In this document: in pieces, positions 1 through 7,493 of the stretch
How the letters are laid out: each line of letters opens with the position of its first letter
Numbering within the stretch: position 1 is the stretch's first letter
DNA from: JANMMJ01 sp964543235
GTDB lineage: Bacteria > Pseudomonadota > Alphaproteobacteria > Rhizobiales > Aestuariivirgaceae
NCBI GenBank assembly: GCA_964543235.1
Contig: CAZIXE010000001.1
Coordinates: 62,001 to 126,000, forward strand
Reading direction: 5' to 3'
Length of the DNA: 64,000 nt
Position numbers and translations under genes: made by a program
Notes under the pieces: generated by a model
The model's database searches: none
What the model saw: only the letters and a program-made list of their open reading frames with translations
Told to the model about the DNA's origin: nothing

Positions 1-238
1 CCAGCTTGAAGCGGCAGTCCCACTGCCTTCGGCGGCGGTAGAGCTTCTCGGCGCGAACCGGCTCGTAACCGCCCGGCCAGGACTTGGTGGCAAGGCTGTT
101 GCGCCGCAGTTCGCGGCTCACCGTACTCCTGTGGCAGCCAATGCGTTCGGCAACCTGTTGAAGAGAAGCACCGAGCTCATGCATGCGGTAAATCTCTATC
201 CGGGCTTCGAGGCCCAAGTGGCTGTAGTGAGTCCCCAT
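1..238 (-). CDS. IS30-family transposase, N-terminal part (cut by window edge)
   Basis: The reading frame starts at an ATG at 238 and runs off the left edge, giving 79 residues. It opens with MGTHYSHLGLEAR, followed by a helix-turn-helix segment (GASLQQVAERIGCHRSTVSR) and then RRNS and PGGYEP. This is the typical start of IS30-family transposases, which recognise the terminal repeats of the element and move it by copy-out-paste-in transposition. The DDE catalytic domain would lie outside the window, so it cannot be judged whether the gene is intact. The outer end of the element should lie within about 50 bp upstream of the ATG (roughly 240-290), but only one end is visible so the terminal repeat cannot be defined. 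Confidence 0.85.
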   Translation of the reverse strand, partial: MGTHYSHLGLEARIEIYRMHELGASLQQVAERIGCHRSTVSRELRRNSLATKSWPGGYEPVRAEKLYRRRRQWDCRFKL

Positions 239-383
239 CGCAACACCAGTTTACCGATGTTGCACTTGCTCCGTGAACTCGCCGAATCCATCCCTCCGCC
301 TACGGATGATCTGTCATCCCGTCATGCCGGCGGGAGTTGGCATCCCGCTTCGCCGGCCACCGCCGGCGCCCTCCCCGCCATGG

Positions 384-599
384 ACCCCGGCTTGCGCCGG
401 GGTGACGGTTGAGGGGGGACTCGCGCCAGCCCCACCTTGGTCATCCCGGACAAGCGGCGCGGGCGTCTGTGCCGCGCCATCCGGGACCCATTCCTCTGCG
501 TAACGGATCGCTGCATTCGTCGTCATGGCCGGGCGCCGACCCGGCCATCCATCGTCCCGCCATGCGGCATGTCTGGATGGCCGCCGCAAGGGCGGCCAT
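384..599. repeat. Cluster of four REP-like palindromes in the 239-688 intergenic region
   Basis: The 450 bases between the transposase and the macrodomain gene hold no convincing gene but carry several palindromes. 384-403 pairs ACCCCGGC with GCCGGGGT over a TTGC loop. 444-486 is a nested hairpin (TCCCGGA/TCCGGGA outside, GGCGCGG/CCGCGCC inside). 525-548 pairs ATGGCCGGG with CCCGGCCAT. 577-599 pairs ATGGCCGCC with GGCGGCCAT. Three units are preceded closely by a GTCAT-type sequence. Such dispersed GC-rich hairpins are common between genes in Alphaproteobacteria. Whether they are multicopy in this genome cannot be seen from one window. Confidence 0.7.
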
Positions 600-688
600 G
601 GAGTGCTTCCGCGGATCATGGACCCGGTCTGATTGACCGCCCCTTGCGCAAGGCTAGAATGCCGGGATCAAGGATAGAGTGCACCGCC

Positions 689-1198
689 ATGCCGGCCTTC
701 GAACTGATCCAGGGTGACATCACGGCGCTTGCGGTCGATGCCATCGTCAATGCGGCCAACAGCTCGCTTCTGGGTGGCGGCGGTGTCGATGGTGCCATCC
801 ACCGTGCCGCCGGCCCCGAACTGCTGGCGGAGTGCCGCACCCTTGGCGGCTGCGCGACCGGCGATGCCAAGATCACCCGCGGCTATCGGCTGAAGGCCCG
901 CCACGTCATTCATACCGTCGGTCCCGTGTGGCATGGCGGCGATCGGGGCGAACCCGAATTGCTCGCTTCATGCTACCGGCGCAGCCTGCAGCTTGCCGCC
1001 GAACACGGCGTGACGTCGATTGCCTTCCCGGCCATTTCGACCGGCGTCTATGGCTATCCCAAGCACGAGGCCGCCGCCATTGCCGTCGCCACCACCCATG
1101 CGCACCCCGCCGCAGCAAGCCTCGACCGCATCCTCTTCTGCTGCTTCGACGAGGAGTCCTATGGTCTCTACGAGAGGCTGCTCGCCGCCGCGCGCTAG
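689..1198 (+). CDS. Macrodomain protein, O-acetyl-ADP-ribose deacetylase (YmdB/MacroD type)
   Basis: This 169-residue protein is a single macrodomain. It shows GDIT at residues 9-12, the catalytic-loop NAAN at 21-24, the glycine-rich GGGGVDGAIH at 29-38 and STGVYGYP at 117-124, all hallmarks of the MacroD/YmdB hydrolase class. Members bind ADP-ribose and hydrolyse O-acetyl-ADP-ribose or remove ADP-ribose from acidic residues of proteins in the cytoplasm. The ATG at 689 was chosen over an upstream in-frame start at 437 because the family begins just before the first beta strand and because 437-688 consists of repeats. The stop overlaps the 3' end of the convergent DUF1993 gene by 4 bp. Confidence 0.9.
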   Translation: MPAFELIQGDITALAVDAIVNAANSSLLGGGGVDGAIHRAAGPELLAECRTLGGCATGDAKITRGYRLKARHVIHTVGPVWHGGDRGEPELLASCYRRSLQLAAEHGVTSIAFPAISTGVYGYPKHEAAAIAVATTHAHPAAASLDRILFCCFDEESYGLYERLLAAAR

Positions 1199-1704
1199 CC
1201 AGGCAGGTCCCCGAGAAAGTCCGCCTTGCCGAGGGCGATGCCATTGTGCCGCAGGATGGCGTAGGCAACCGTCACATGGAAATAGAAGTCGGGAATGATG
1301 ACGGCCGCCGCATAGTCCGCGATGGCAAGCGTCCGGCTGCTGTCGAAGAACACCGGAACCTTCAACCCCGCGCTTGCCTGCACCTGGTCCGGCGTGATGG
1401 CGGCGAGATAATCCGCCGTAGTGTCGATGCTTTGCCGCAGCTCCTCCCATGTCGCCTCGTCGTAGCCGACACGCGGCGGCGCGGCGCCGGTCAGATGCCG
1501 GGCGAGATCCACCGGAATGAAGCAGGCATACTGCAGCTGCTGCAGCAGATTGTACATGTCGGGATAGAGCCGCGCCTGCAGCAGCACGTCGGGGCTGATG
1601 GTTCTCGCCTCGGCCTGGGCCAATGCCTTGTCCATGATCTGCCCCAGATTGCGCAGCGAGCGCTCCATCATGGCGATGGTCAGTCGATGCATCGCTTCGC
1701 TCAT
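1195..1704 (-). CDS. DUF1993 family protein
   Basis: The 169-residue predicted cytoplasmic, all-helical protein matches the DUF1993 pattern. It has an N-terminal helix with a repeated Met/Leu face (MHRLTIAMMERSLRNL), the segment ARLYPDMYNLLQQLQYAC, and a C-terminal histidine region (YFHVTVAYAILRHNGI) ending KADFLG. The family is related in fold to DinB-like four-helix bundles and no reaction is established for it. It lies 15 bp downstream of the DoeA-like gene on the same strand and may be cotranscribed with it. Function unknown. Confidence 0.85.
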   Translation of the reverse strand: MSEAMHRLTIAMMERSLRNLGQIMDKALAQAEARTISPDVLLQARLYPDMYNLLQQLQYACFIPVDLARHLTGAAPPRVGYDEATWEELRQSIDTTADYLAAITPDQVQASAGLKVPVFFDSSRTLAIADYAAAVIIPDFYFHVTVAYAILRHNGIALGKADFLGDLPG

Positions 1705-1719
1705 GCGTTCCTCCCGCAG

Positions 1720-2901
1720 CTAGTCCATCACCACCAGCCGGCGCGGCGTGCGGCACAGGCACTCGGCGCCGCGTCCGGTGATCAGGATGGTTTCCGAAAG
1801 TTCGAGCCCGCCGTCGTCGAGCCACAGCGCCGGCATGAAATGCAGCGTCATGTTGGGCTCGAGCACCGTCGGGTCGCCGCGCCGGATCGACAGGGTGCGC
1901 TCGCCCCAGTCCGGCGGATAGGACAGGCCGATCGAATAGCCCGCCCGCGAATCCTTGGTGAAGCCGTGTTTCTGCAGTGTACTGAAGAATGCGTCGGCGA
2001 CTTCGCCGCAGCTGTTCCCGGGCCTGGCCATCGCCAGGCCGGACTCCGTCGCATCGAGCACGGCCTTCTCGGCATCGAGATATTTCTGCGGCGGCCTGCC
2101 CAGATAGACGGTGCGCGACAGCGGGCAATGATAGCGCCGGTAGCAGCCGCCGATCTCGAAGAACGTGCCCTCGCCTTTCCTGAACGGACGGTCGTCCCAG
2201 GTGAGGTGCGGCGCCGTCGCGTCGATGCCCGATGGCAGCATCGGCACGAAGGCGGCATAGTCGCCCCAGTGCCCGTCCGCCCCCAGAATGGCGGTTTGCT
2301 GGATCTCTGCCACCAGCTGATTCTTGGGCAGTCCGGGCGTGACCAGTTCCAGGATGCGGGCATGCATGGCATCGACGATGCGCGCGGCACGGCGGATGTA
2401 GTCGATCTCGGTTGCCGACTTCACCGACCGCTGCCAGTTGACGAGGCCGGTCACATCGCTGAACCGCGCATTCGGCAGTTCCGTCTGCAGCGTCGCGAAG
2501 GCGGCCGCCGAGAACCAGTAATTGTCCATCTCGACACCGAACCGCCGCCGGTCCCAGCCGCGCCGCCGCACTTCGCCGGCGAGATGCTGCATCGGATGCC
2601 GTTCCTGCGATTGCACGAAATGATCGGGATAGCCGGCGATATTGTCTTCCTTCATGTAGACGGTGCGTTCGGCGCCGCGCGCATCCATGCCGCGCCCCCA
2701 CCAGACCGGCTCGCCATCCAGTGCCACCAGCACGCCCTGGTGCACATAGAACGACCAGCCGTCATAGCCCGTGAGCCAGCACATGTTGGAGGGATCGGAA
2801 ACCAGGATGAGCTCGACACCGGCCTTGTCCATGGCCTTGCGGGTTCGGGCGAGCCGGTCGGCATATTCGGCGCGCGTGAAATGCAGCGGTATGTCGGGCA
2901 T
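1720..2901 (-). CDS. doeA: Ectoine hydrolase-like M24 family enzyme (DoeA/EutD type)
   Basis: The 393-residue protein follows ectoine hydrolase DoeA along its length. It begins MPDIPLHFTRAEYADRL, then has DPSNMCWLTGYDGWSFYVHQ, GVEMDNYWFSAAAF and FFEIGGCYRRYHCPLSRTV, and ends with SYPPDWGERT and EPNMTLHFMP. DoeA is a creatinase/prolidase-fold enzyme that opens the ectoine ring to N-acetyl-2,4-diaminobutyrate. The usual partners (doeB deacetylase, doeD/doeC) and ectoine synthesis genes are absent here, so a different cyclic or guanidino substrate is possible. Start 2901 was preferred to an upstream Met at 3099, which would run into the divergent flavoenzyme gene. The 75-bp gap to that gene must hold both promoters. 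Confidence 0.82.
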   Translation of the reverse strand: MPDIPLHFTRAEYADRLARTRKAMDKAGVELILVSDPSNMCWLTGYDGWSFYVHQGVLVALDGEPVWWGRGMDARGAERTVYMKEDNIAGYPDHFVQSQERHPMQHLAGEVRRRGWDRRRFGVEMDNYWFSAAAFATLQTELPNARFSDVTGLVNWQRSVKSATEIDYIRRAARIVDAMHARILELVTPGLPKNQLVAEIQQTAILGADGHWGDYAAFVPMLPSGIDATAPHLTWDDRPFRKGEGTFFEIGGCYRRYHCPLSRTVYLGRPPQKYLDAEKAVLDATESGLAMARPGNSCGEVADAFFSTLQKHGFTKDSRAGYSIGLSYPPDWGERTLSIRRGDPTVLEPNMTLHFMPALWLDDGGLELSETILITGRGAECLCRTPRRLVVMD

Positions 2902-2976
2902 GATGCGTGAACCTGCCCCACCCGGCGCAGCCCCGCAAGAGATTTGCCCGAGGCCGGAATCTGCTATGCATGAGCC

Positions 2977-4092
2977 ATGACCGTTCAATGTGATGTCCTG
3001 GTGATCGGCGCCGGCATGGCGGGTGCGTCGGTTGCTGCCGAGCTTGCGGCAACGCACAGGGTGATTGTTCTCGAAATGGAGGACCGTCCGGGCTTTCATT
3101 CGACCGGCCGGTCGGCGGCAGCCTTCGAGCCGAACTATGGCCCCGCCGCCATCCGCGCCCTGACCCGGGCTGCGGCGCCGTTCTTCCGCTCGCCGCCGCA
3201 GGGCTTTGCCGACGCTCCCCTGCTGACGCCGCGCGAAACCCTGTTCCTCGCGCCATCAACCCAGCTGGACACTTTTGAAGAATTGTTGCGCGCGTCGGTC
3301 GGGCTCGAAGAGATCAGCCTCAAGGCCGCGCGTGCCAGGTTGCCGCTGCTGCGCGAGGACTATGCGTCCCGCGCCGTCCTCGATCCCGGCACGGCCGACA
3401 TCGATGTCGACCTGCTGCACCAGGGCTACCTGCGCCTTCTCAGGGCCCGCGGCGGAGAGGTGATCTGCGCTGCCGGTGTCGAGCGGCTCGATGACCACGG
3501 CGGCGCATGGAGGGCGGCCACAAGGGCAGGCACCTTCACGTCGCCCATCCTCGTCAATGCCGCCGGCGCCTGGGGCGATGTCGTGGCGCAGCGGGCCGGC
3601 CTGCGGCAGGTGGGGTTGCAGCCGAAACGGCGGAGCATCGCCGTGGTTCCGGGCCCCGCCGATCATGATGTCATGGCCTGGCCGCTGGTCGGCGACGTGG
3701 GTGAGACCTGGTATTGCAAGCCCCAGAGCGGCAAGCTGCTGGTCTCGCCCGCCGATGCCGAGCCCGTCGAACCGCACGATGCCTATGCCGACGACATGAC
3801 GCTGGCCGAAGGCATCGCCCGCTTCATGGCAGCAGTCGATTTCGAGGTCACCCGCCTCGACGGCAGCTGGGGCGGCCTGCGCAGCTTCGTGACGGACGGC
3901 AATCCGGTCTGCGGCTACGATGCGGGCGCGCCCGGCTTCTTCTGGCTGGTGGGCCAGGGCGGCTATGGCATCCAGACGGCGCCGGCCCTGTCGCGGCTCG
4001 CCGCCGCGCTTGTCAGAGACGCGGAGCCCCCGGCGGATATCATCGCCGAGGGTCTCGAACTGCCGGCACTGTCGCCGGATCGCCTGCTCTGA
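2977..4092 (+). CDS. dauA: FAD-dependent D-amino-acid dehydrogenase, D-arginine dehydrogenase-like (DauA)
   Basis: This 371-residue DAO-family flavoenzyme has the N-terminal FAD motif VIGAGMAGAS (residues 9-18), an acidic end of strand 2 (VLEMEDRPG), then FHSTGRSAA, DIDVDLLHQGYLR, VNAAGAWGD, LQPKRRS and a C-terminal WGGLRSF ... GGYGIQTAPA. The order and wording match Pseudomonas DauA, which oxidises D-arginine and other basic D-amino acids to 2-oxo acids plus ammonia and passes electrons to the respiratory chain. Specificity cannot be proved from motifs; a general D-amino-acid dehydrogenase is the alternative. It is divergent from the DoeA-like gene and ends 3 bp before the convergent methyltransferase gene. 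Confidence 0.8.
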   Translation: MTVQCDVLVIGAGMAGASVAAELAATHRVIVLEMEDRPGFHSTGRSAAAFEPNYGPAAIRALTRAAAPFFRSPPQGFADAPLLTPRETLFLAPSTQLDTFEELLRASVGLEEISLKAARARLPLLREDYASRAVLDPGTADIDVDLLHQGYLRLLRARGGEVICAAGVERLDDHGGAWRAATRAGTFTSPILVNAAGAWGDVVAQRAGLRQVGLQPKRRSIAVVPGPADHDVMAWPLVGDVGETWYCKPQSGKLLVSPADAEPVEPHDAYADDMTLAEGIARFMAAVDFEVTRLDGSWGGLRSFVTDGNPVCGYDAGAPGFFWLVGQGGYGIQTAPALSRLAAALVRDAEPPADIIAEGLELPALSPDRLL

Positions 4093-4095
4093 CCG

Positions 4096-4944
4096 TCAGG
4101 CGACCGCCAGTTCCACCGGCACCGCTTCATCCACGGCGATCCGCGCATCGAGCGTGTCGCTGCCGCAGACATAGGAGAGCCTGATCCGGAAGCTCTGGCC
4201 GGCTGTAACCGCCACCGGCTGCTTGAGGAAGACGACCAGCGGATTGAACAGCGACGTCGTCTGGCCGGTGTAGATGCCCTCGGCGAGCTTGGCCCGGCCG
4301 GTGATCCGGACCGCATTGGCCACGCCATTCCGGCTGCCGGTCAGCATGACGTCGCCCTCGATGTGATTGGCGGTTTCTTCGGCGAAGCGCGGGTGGTGAT
4401 AGAGAGCCCTGTCGGTGAGGGGGGTATCACCCGGCAGCGCCGTCGACCGGTCGACGTAGTCGAAGCGCAGCCCGTAGCTGTGCGTTTCGGCGGCAATGAG
4501 TTCGACATGCGACTCGACATCCTCCGGGATGAACTGGCCGCCCGGTTTCAGAAACCGCTTGGCATTGTTCATGACCTGGATCTGCGGCTCGTAGAACAGC
4601 CCGCAGCTCATCATTTCGCTGACGATAAGGTCGGCTTTCTCCGGAAGCTCCACCGCCATGCCGTCGCCGTGGATCACCTGAATGATCTCGCCGAAGCCGT
4701 TGCGTTCGGCATGGTGCGCAATGATGCCGGCGGCGCGCGGATTGATTTCGATGGCATAGACCCGCCGGGCCCCGGCCTGTGCCGCAAACAACGACAGCAC
4801 GCCTGTGCCGGCGCCAATGTCGACGACCACCTTGTCCTTGGATTTCTTCTGGATGGCCGCCTGGTACTGCCGCAGCCTGCGCTCGTCATAAAGGCACCAC
4901 TCAATGTCGTAGTGCGTGAACATCATCGGATTGATCTGAGACAA
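4096..4944 (-). CDS. PRMT-like class I SAM-dependent methyltransferase
   Basis: The protein has 282 residues. Motif I is VDIGAGTGVLSLFAA from residue 41 with the ribose-binding acid E66 (YAIEI). Residues 109-119 read SEMMSCGLFYE, the double-E loop of protein arginine methyltransferases, with E110 and E119 nine residues apart as in PRMT1. The N-terminal THYDIEWCLYDERR also resembles the PRMT start. A beta-rich C-terminal half follows, but the THW loop is replaced by TTSLFN and the part that would hold the dimerisation arm is short. Such bacterial proteins are often labelled ribosomal L11 methyltransferase; the double-E loop argues for a guanidino/arginine-type substrate. It is convergent with the DauA-like gene. 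Substrate unknown. Confidence 0.75.
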   Translation of the reverse strand: MSQINPMMFTHYDIEWCLYDERRLRQYQAAIQKKSKDKVVVDIGAGTGVLSLFAAQAGARRVYAIEINPRAAGIIAHHAERNGFGEIIQVIHGDGMAVELPEKADLIVSEMMSCGLFYEPQIQVMNNAKRFLKPGGQFIPEDVESHVELIAAETHSYGLRFDYVDRSTALPGDTPLTDRALYHHPRFAEETANHIEGDVMLTGSRNGVANAVRITGRAKLAEGIYTGQTTSLFNPLVVFLKQPVAVTAGQSFRIRLSYVCGSDTLDARIAVDEAVPVELAVA

Positions 4945-5107
4945 GACTCACTCCCGCATCACCGCCCGGCCGGAGTGGGGCGGTCATATTTCCCCTCGCG
5001 TGCAGGATGTCCCCACAGCCTGCCCACGACCTTGCGTTAAATCAGAAAATTGCGGCGGCAACAAGTTAAACTTTTTCTAAACTATCAGATACTTGTGCCA
5101 AATTGGT

Positions 5108-5905
5108 TCAACCGTTCAATAACGGAAACTCCGGTGCCTCCATCACCGCGCCATGCGCCAGCCGGACACCGCGAAACGGCGGCGATGTCACGATGCCGGC
5201 GCGCCTGGCGAAGCGCACATCATCGCCGATCAGGCGCAGCGAGAAGGCGCGCCGCTGGTCGCTGGGCGAGGTGTTGGCCGGCGCGCCATGCAGCGTCTTG
5301 AAGTTGAAGGCGACGGCATCGCCGGGCCCCAGCGCCCACCCCGCGATAGCGTATTGCTCCCGCGCTCCGTTGATGTCTGGAACCGGTTCCAGGCCGTCAT
5401 CGGCATTGAGCGGCGTCCTGTTGAAGCGCTCCGGCCGGAAGTATTTCCCCCAGAGATGTGAGCCCGCGACAAACTCGAGCGTCCGCTCGCGCGGCACCGC
5501 ATCCAGGGGTATCCACAGGCTCACCGTGTCATTGCCGTCAACGCAGTAGTAGGGCTGGTCCTGGTGCCAGGGTGTTGCGACATCGGCACTCGCCTCCTTG
5601 ACCAGCACATGTTCATGGAACAGGCGGACCGTCCGGGTGCCCATCAGTTGCCGTCCGATGTCCGCCGCCGGCGAGTTGAAGATAAAATCGCGATACTCCG
5701 GGATGCGGTTCCAGTTGCAGTAGTCGCCGAAGAAGCGGCCGCCGCCTTTCTCGCCCTGGTAGATTTTCACGTCCGGCCCCGGCTCCGCCATGTTGCGTGC
5801 AACGCCCCGCCGCAATGTCTCGACCCAATCGCCGAACGCCCCTCGCAGCACCGCGACGCCATCGCGCCGGAAAGCTGCAATCGTATCATCGGACAACTTC
5901 ACCAT
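5108..5905 (-). CDS. Phytanoyl-CoA dioxygenase (PhyH) family Fe(II)/2-oxoglutarate oxygenase
   Basis: The 265-residue protein carries the PhyH iron site: HxD in TPWHQDQPYY and a distal histidine in NFKTLHGAPANTS, followed by the 2-oxoglutarate-binding arginine region (RRAFSLRLIGDD). The segment VSLWIPLDAVPRERTLEFV is typical of PhyH proteins. These enzymes hydroxylate small molecules using O2 and 2-oxoglutarate. It is not an obvious ectoine hydroxylase. Start 5905 (MVKLSDDTI) was chosen because the extra N-terminal residues of a longer frame overlap the divergent SDR gene. It is divergent from the SDR/ABC operon with an 88-bp shared promoter region, so it may act in the same pathway. Confidence 0.82.
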   Translation of the reverse strand: MVKLSDDTIAAFRRDGVAVLRGAFGDWVETLRRGVARNMAEPGPDVKIYQGEKGGGRFFGDYCNWNRIPEYRDFIFNSPAADIGRQLMGTRTVRLFHEHVLVKEASADVATPWHQDQPYYCVDGNDTVSLWIPLDAVPRERTLEFVAGSHLWGKYFRPERFNRTPLNADDGLEPVPDINGAREQYAIAGWALGPGDAVAFNFKTLHGAPANTSPSDQRRAFSLRLIGDDVRFARRAGIVTSPPFRGVRLAHGAVMEAPEFPLLNG

Positions 5906-5993
5906 GTGCTCGCCTTCGATCAGCCATGTGCGCCGACCATGCCGGGAAAACTGGCCCTTGTCACTGTGTCGGATGATGCGCGATGCTGACCCG

Positions 5994-6764
5994 ATGACGG
6001 CCCCCCGGTTTGACTTCAGCACCAGCACGGTTCTTGTCACCGGTGCCAGCCGTGGCATTGGCTACGCGGTCGCCAACGGATTCGTGCAAGCCGGTGCCTC
6101 GGTCCTGGTTCTGGCCGACGGCGCCGATGTCTTCGAGGCCGCTGCCCGCCTCGGCCGTGGCGCCGTTCCCCTGCAATGCGACATCACCGATCGCCAGGCG
6201 GTGAGGAGCTGCCTTGGCCTCGTGGATCGTATCGACGTCCTTGTCAACAATGCCGGGCTGGAACGGATCACCCCCGTCGACGATCCCGACCCGGAAAGCG
6301 AGACCACTTTTCGCCGCATCATGGACGTCAACATCAACGGGACCTGGTGGGTCACGCGCGAGGCAGTCCCGAAAATCCCCGCCGGTGGCCGCATCATCTT
6401 CACCGCTTCGATCTGGAGCCGGACTGCCGAGCCGGGTTTTGCCGCCTATGTCGCCTCCAAGCATGCAACCCTCGGCCTGATGCGGACTCTCGCCAAGGAA
6501 CTGGCGCCGCGCCTGATTTCCGTCAACGCGGTCTGCCCCGGTTGGGTCAGGACAGAAGCCTCCATGCTCTCCCTCAAGCGCATGTCCGAACGCACCGGCA
6601 CACCCGAACCGCAGCTCCTCGACGGCATCATCGCGGCCCAGCAGCTGCCGGGGCTCATGGCGCCGGAGGACATGGCCGAGACCTATCTGTTCCTCGCCTC
6701 CGATGCCGCCCGCAACATCACCGGCCAGGCCTTCACCGTCGATCGAGGCGAGGTGATTGCATGA
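5994..6764 (+). CDS. Short-chain dehydrogenase/reductase (SDR), first of a pair
   Basis: This 256-residue classical SDR has the NAD(P)-binding TGASRGIG (about residues 15-22), VNNAG, the catalytic serine in FTASIWS and the YVASK tetrad segment, then a proline-glycine stretch (VCPGWVRTE). A C-terminal GQAFTVDRGEVI occupies the usual last strand. It starts at ATG 5994, 88 bp from the divergent PhyH gene, and overlaps the second SDR gene by 4 bp (ATGA), so the two are translationally coupled. It is the first gene of an operon running SDR-SDR-substrate-binding protein-permease-ATPase. It probably oxidises a hydroxyl group of the imported compound; the substrate is unknown. Confidence 0.85.
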   Translation: MTAPRFDFSTSTVLVTGASRGIGYAVANGFVQAGASVLVLADGADVFEAAARLGRGAVPLQCDITDRQAVRSCLGLVDRIDVLVNNAGLERITPVDDPDPESETTFRRIMDVNINGTWWVTREAVPKIPAGGRIIFTASIWSRTAEPGFAAYVASKHATLGLMRTLAKELAPRLISVNAVCPGWVRTEASMLSLKRMSERTGTPEPQLLDGIIAAQQLPGLMAPEDMAETYLFLASDAARNITGQAFTVDRGEVIA

Positions 6765-7477
6765 AACATGCGCTGGTTACCGGCGCCCGCCGCGGCATCG
6801 GCGCTGCTTGCGCCCGGGCATTGGCGGCTGCGGGCCATGTCGTGCATTGTGCCGACCTCGAGGACTGCGCCCCGACCCGGTCGGCGATTGCCGCGGCCGG
6901 TGGTGAGGCCACGGCCCATCGCGCTGACGTCGCCCATGAAGCTGACGTATTGAACCTCTTCGCGGAGATTCCGCGGCTCGACCTTCTGGTGCATTGCGCG
7001 GGCATCATTCACGAGAAGCCGCTGCTTGCGACCACGGCCGCCGAGTTCGACCGCGTCATCGCCGTCAATCTCCGCGGTTCCTTCCTGGTGGGCCGCGAGG
7101 CGTTGCGGCTCATGGCCCGGCAGGGCGAGGGCGGTCGCGTCATCATGATGGCGTCCGATATGGCCTATTATGGCCGCGAGACCTTTTCGCCCTATGTCGC
7201 TTCCAAGCACGGCGTGTTGGGCCTGGTCCGGTCCTGGGCCCGGGAATTCGCACCCGCCATCCTGGTCAACGCCATTTGCCCCGGTCCTATCGATACGGCC
7301 ATGCTCGATGCGGCAAACATGTCGCCGGAGTGGCGCGAAAGGGAATTGCAGATACCCCTGCACCGCTTTGGCACGCCCGAGGAGATCGCCGGCCTGGCCG
7401 TCTTCCTCGCCGGGCCGGGTGGTGCGTATTTTACTGGCCAGGGTATTGGCCCCAACGGCGGCAGCATCATGCCGTGA
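6761..7477 (+). CDS. Short-chain dehydrogenase/reductase (SDR), second of a pair
   Basis: The 238-residue classical SDR starts at ATG 6761 inside the last codons of the preceding SDR. It shows TGARRGIG near the N terminus, catalytic serine in MMASDMAYYG and YVASKHGVLGL. The usual NNAG stabilising motif reads HCAG here. The C terminus has ICPGPIDTAM and a final TGQGIGPNGGSIMP. The pair is only distantly similar, so this looks like two different dehydrogenation steps rather than a recent duplication. It is followed after 16 bp by the importer binding-protein gene, which has a strong AGGAGG ribosome site. Confidence 0.85.
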   Translation: MKHALVTGARRGIGAACARALAAAGHVVHCADLEDCAPTRSAIAAAGGEATAHRADVAHEADVLNLFAEIPRLDLLVHCAGIIHEKPLLATTAAEFDRVIAVNLRGSFLVGREALRLMARQGEGGRVIMMASDMAYYGRETFSPYVASKHGVLGLVRSWAREFAPAILVNAICPGPIDTAMLDAANMSPEWRERELQIPLHRFGTPEEIAGLAVFLAGPGGAYFTGQGIGPNGGSIMP

Positions 7478-7493
7478 ATGACAGGAGGAACAT

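Noticed and set aside
437..688. N-terminal extension of the macrodomain protein
   Set aside because: The extra 84 residues translate through palindromic repeats and are not part of any macrodomain; ATG 689 is the natural start.
832..2910. Long open frame on the plus strand over the DUF1993 and DoeA-like genes
   Set aside because: It is antisense to two clearly recognised proteins, is rich in Arg/His/Gln as expected for a GC-rich shadow frame, and has no family signature.
1720..5905. Ectoine degradation cluster (DoeA plus a PhyH 'ectoine hydroxylase')
   Set aside because: The PhyH protein lacks the sequence features I associate with EctD, and no ectABC, doeB, doeC or doeD gene is nearby, so only the DoeA-like label is kept.
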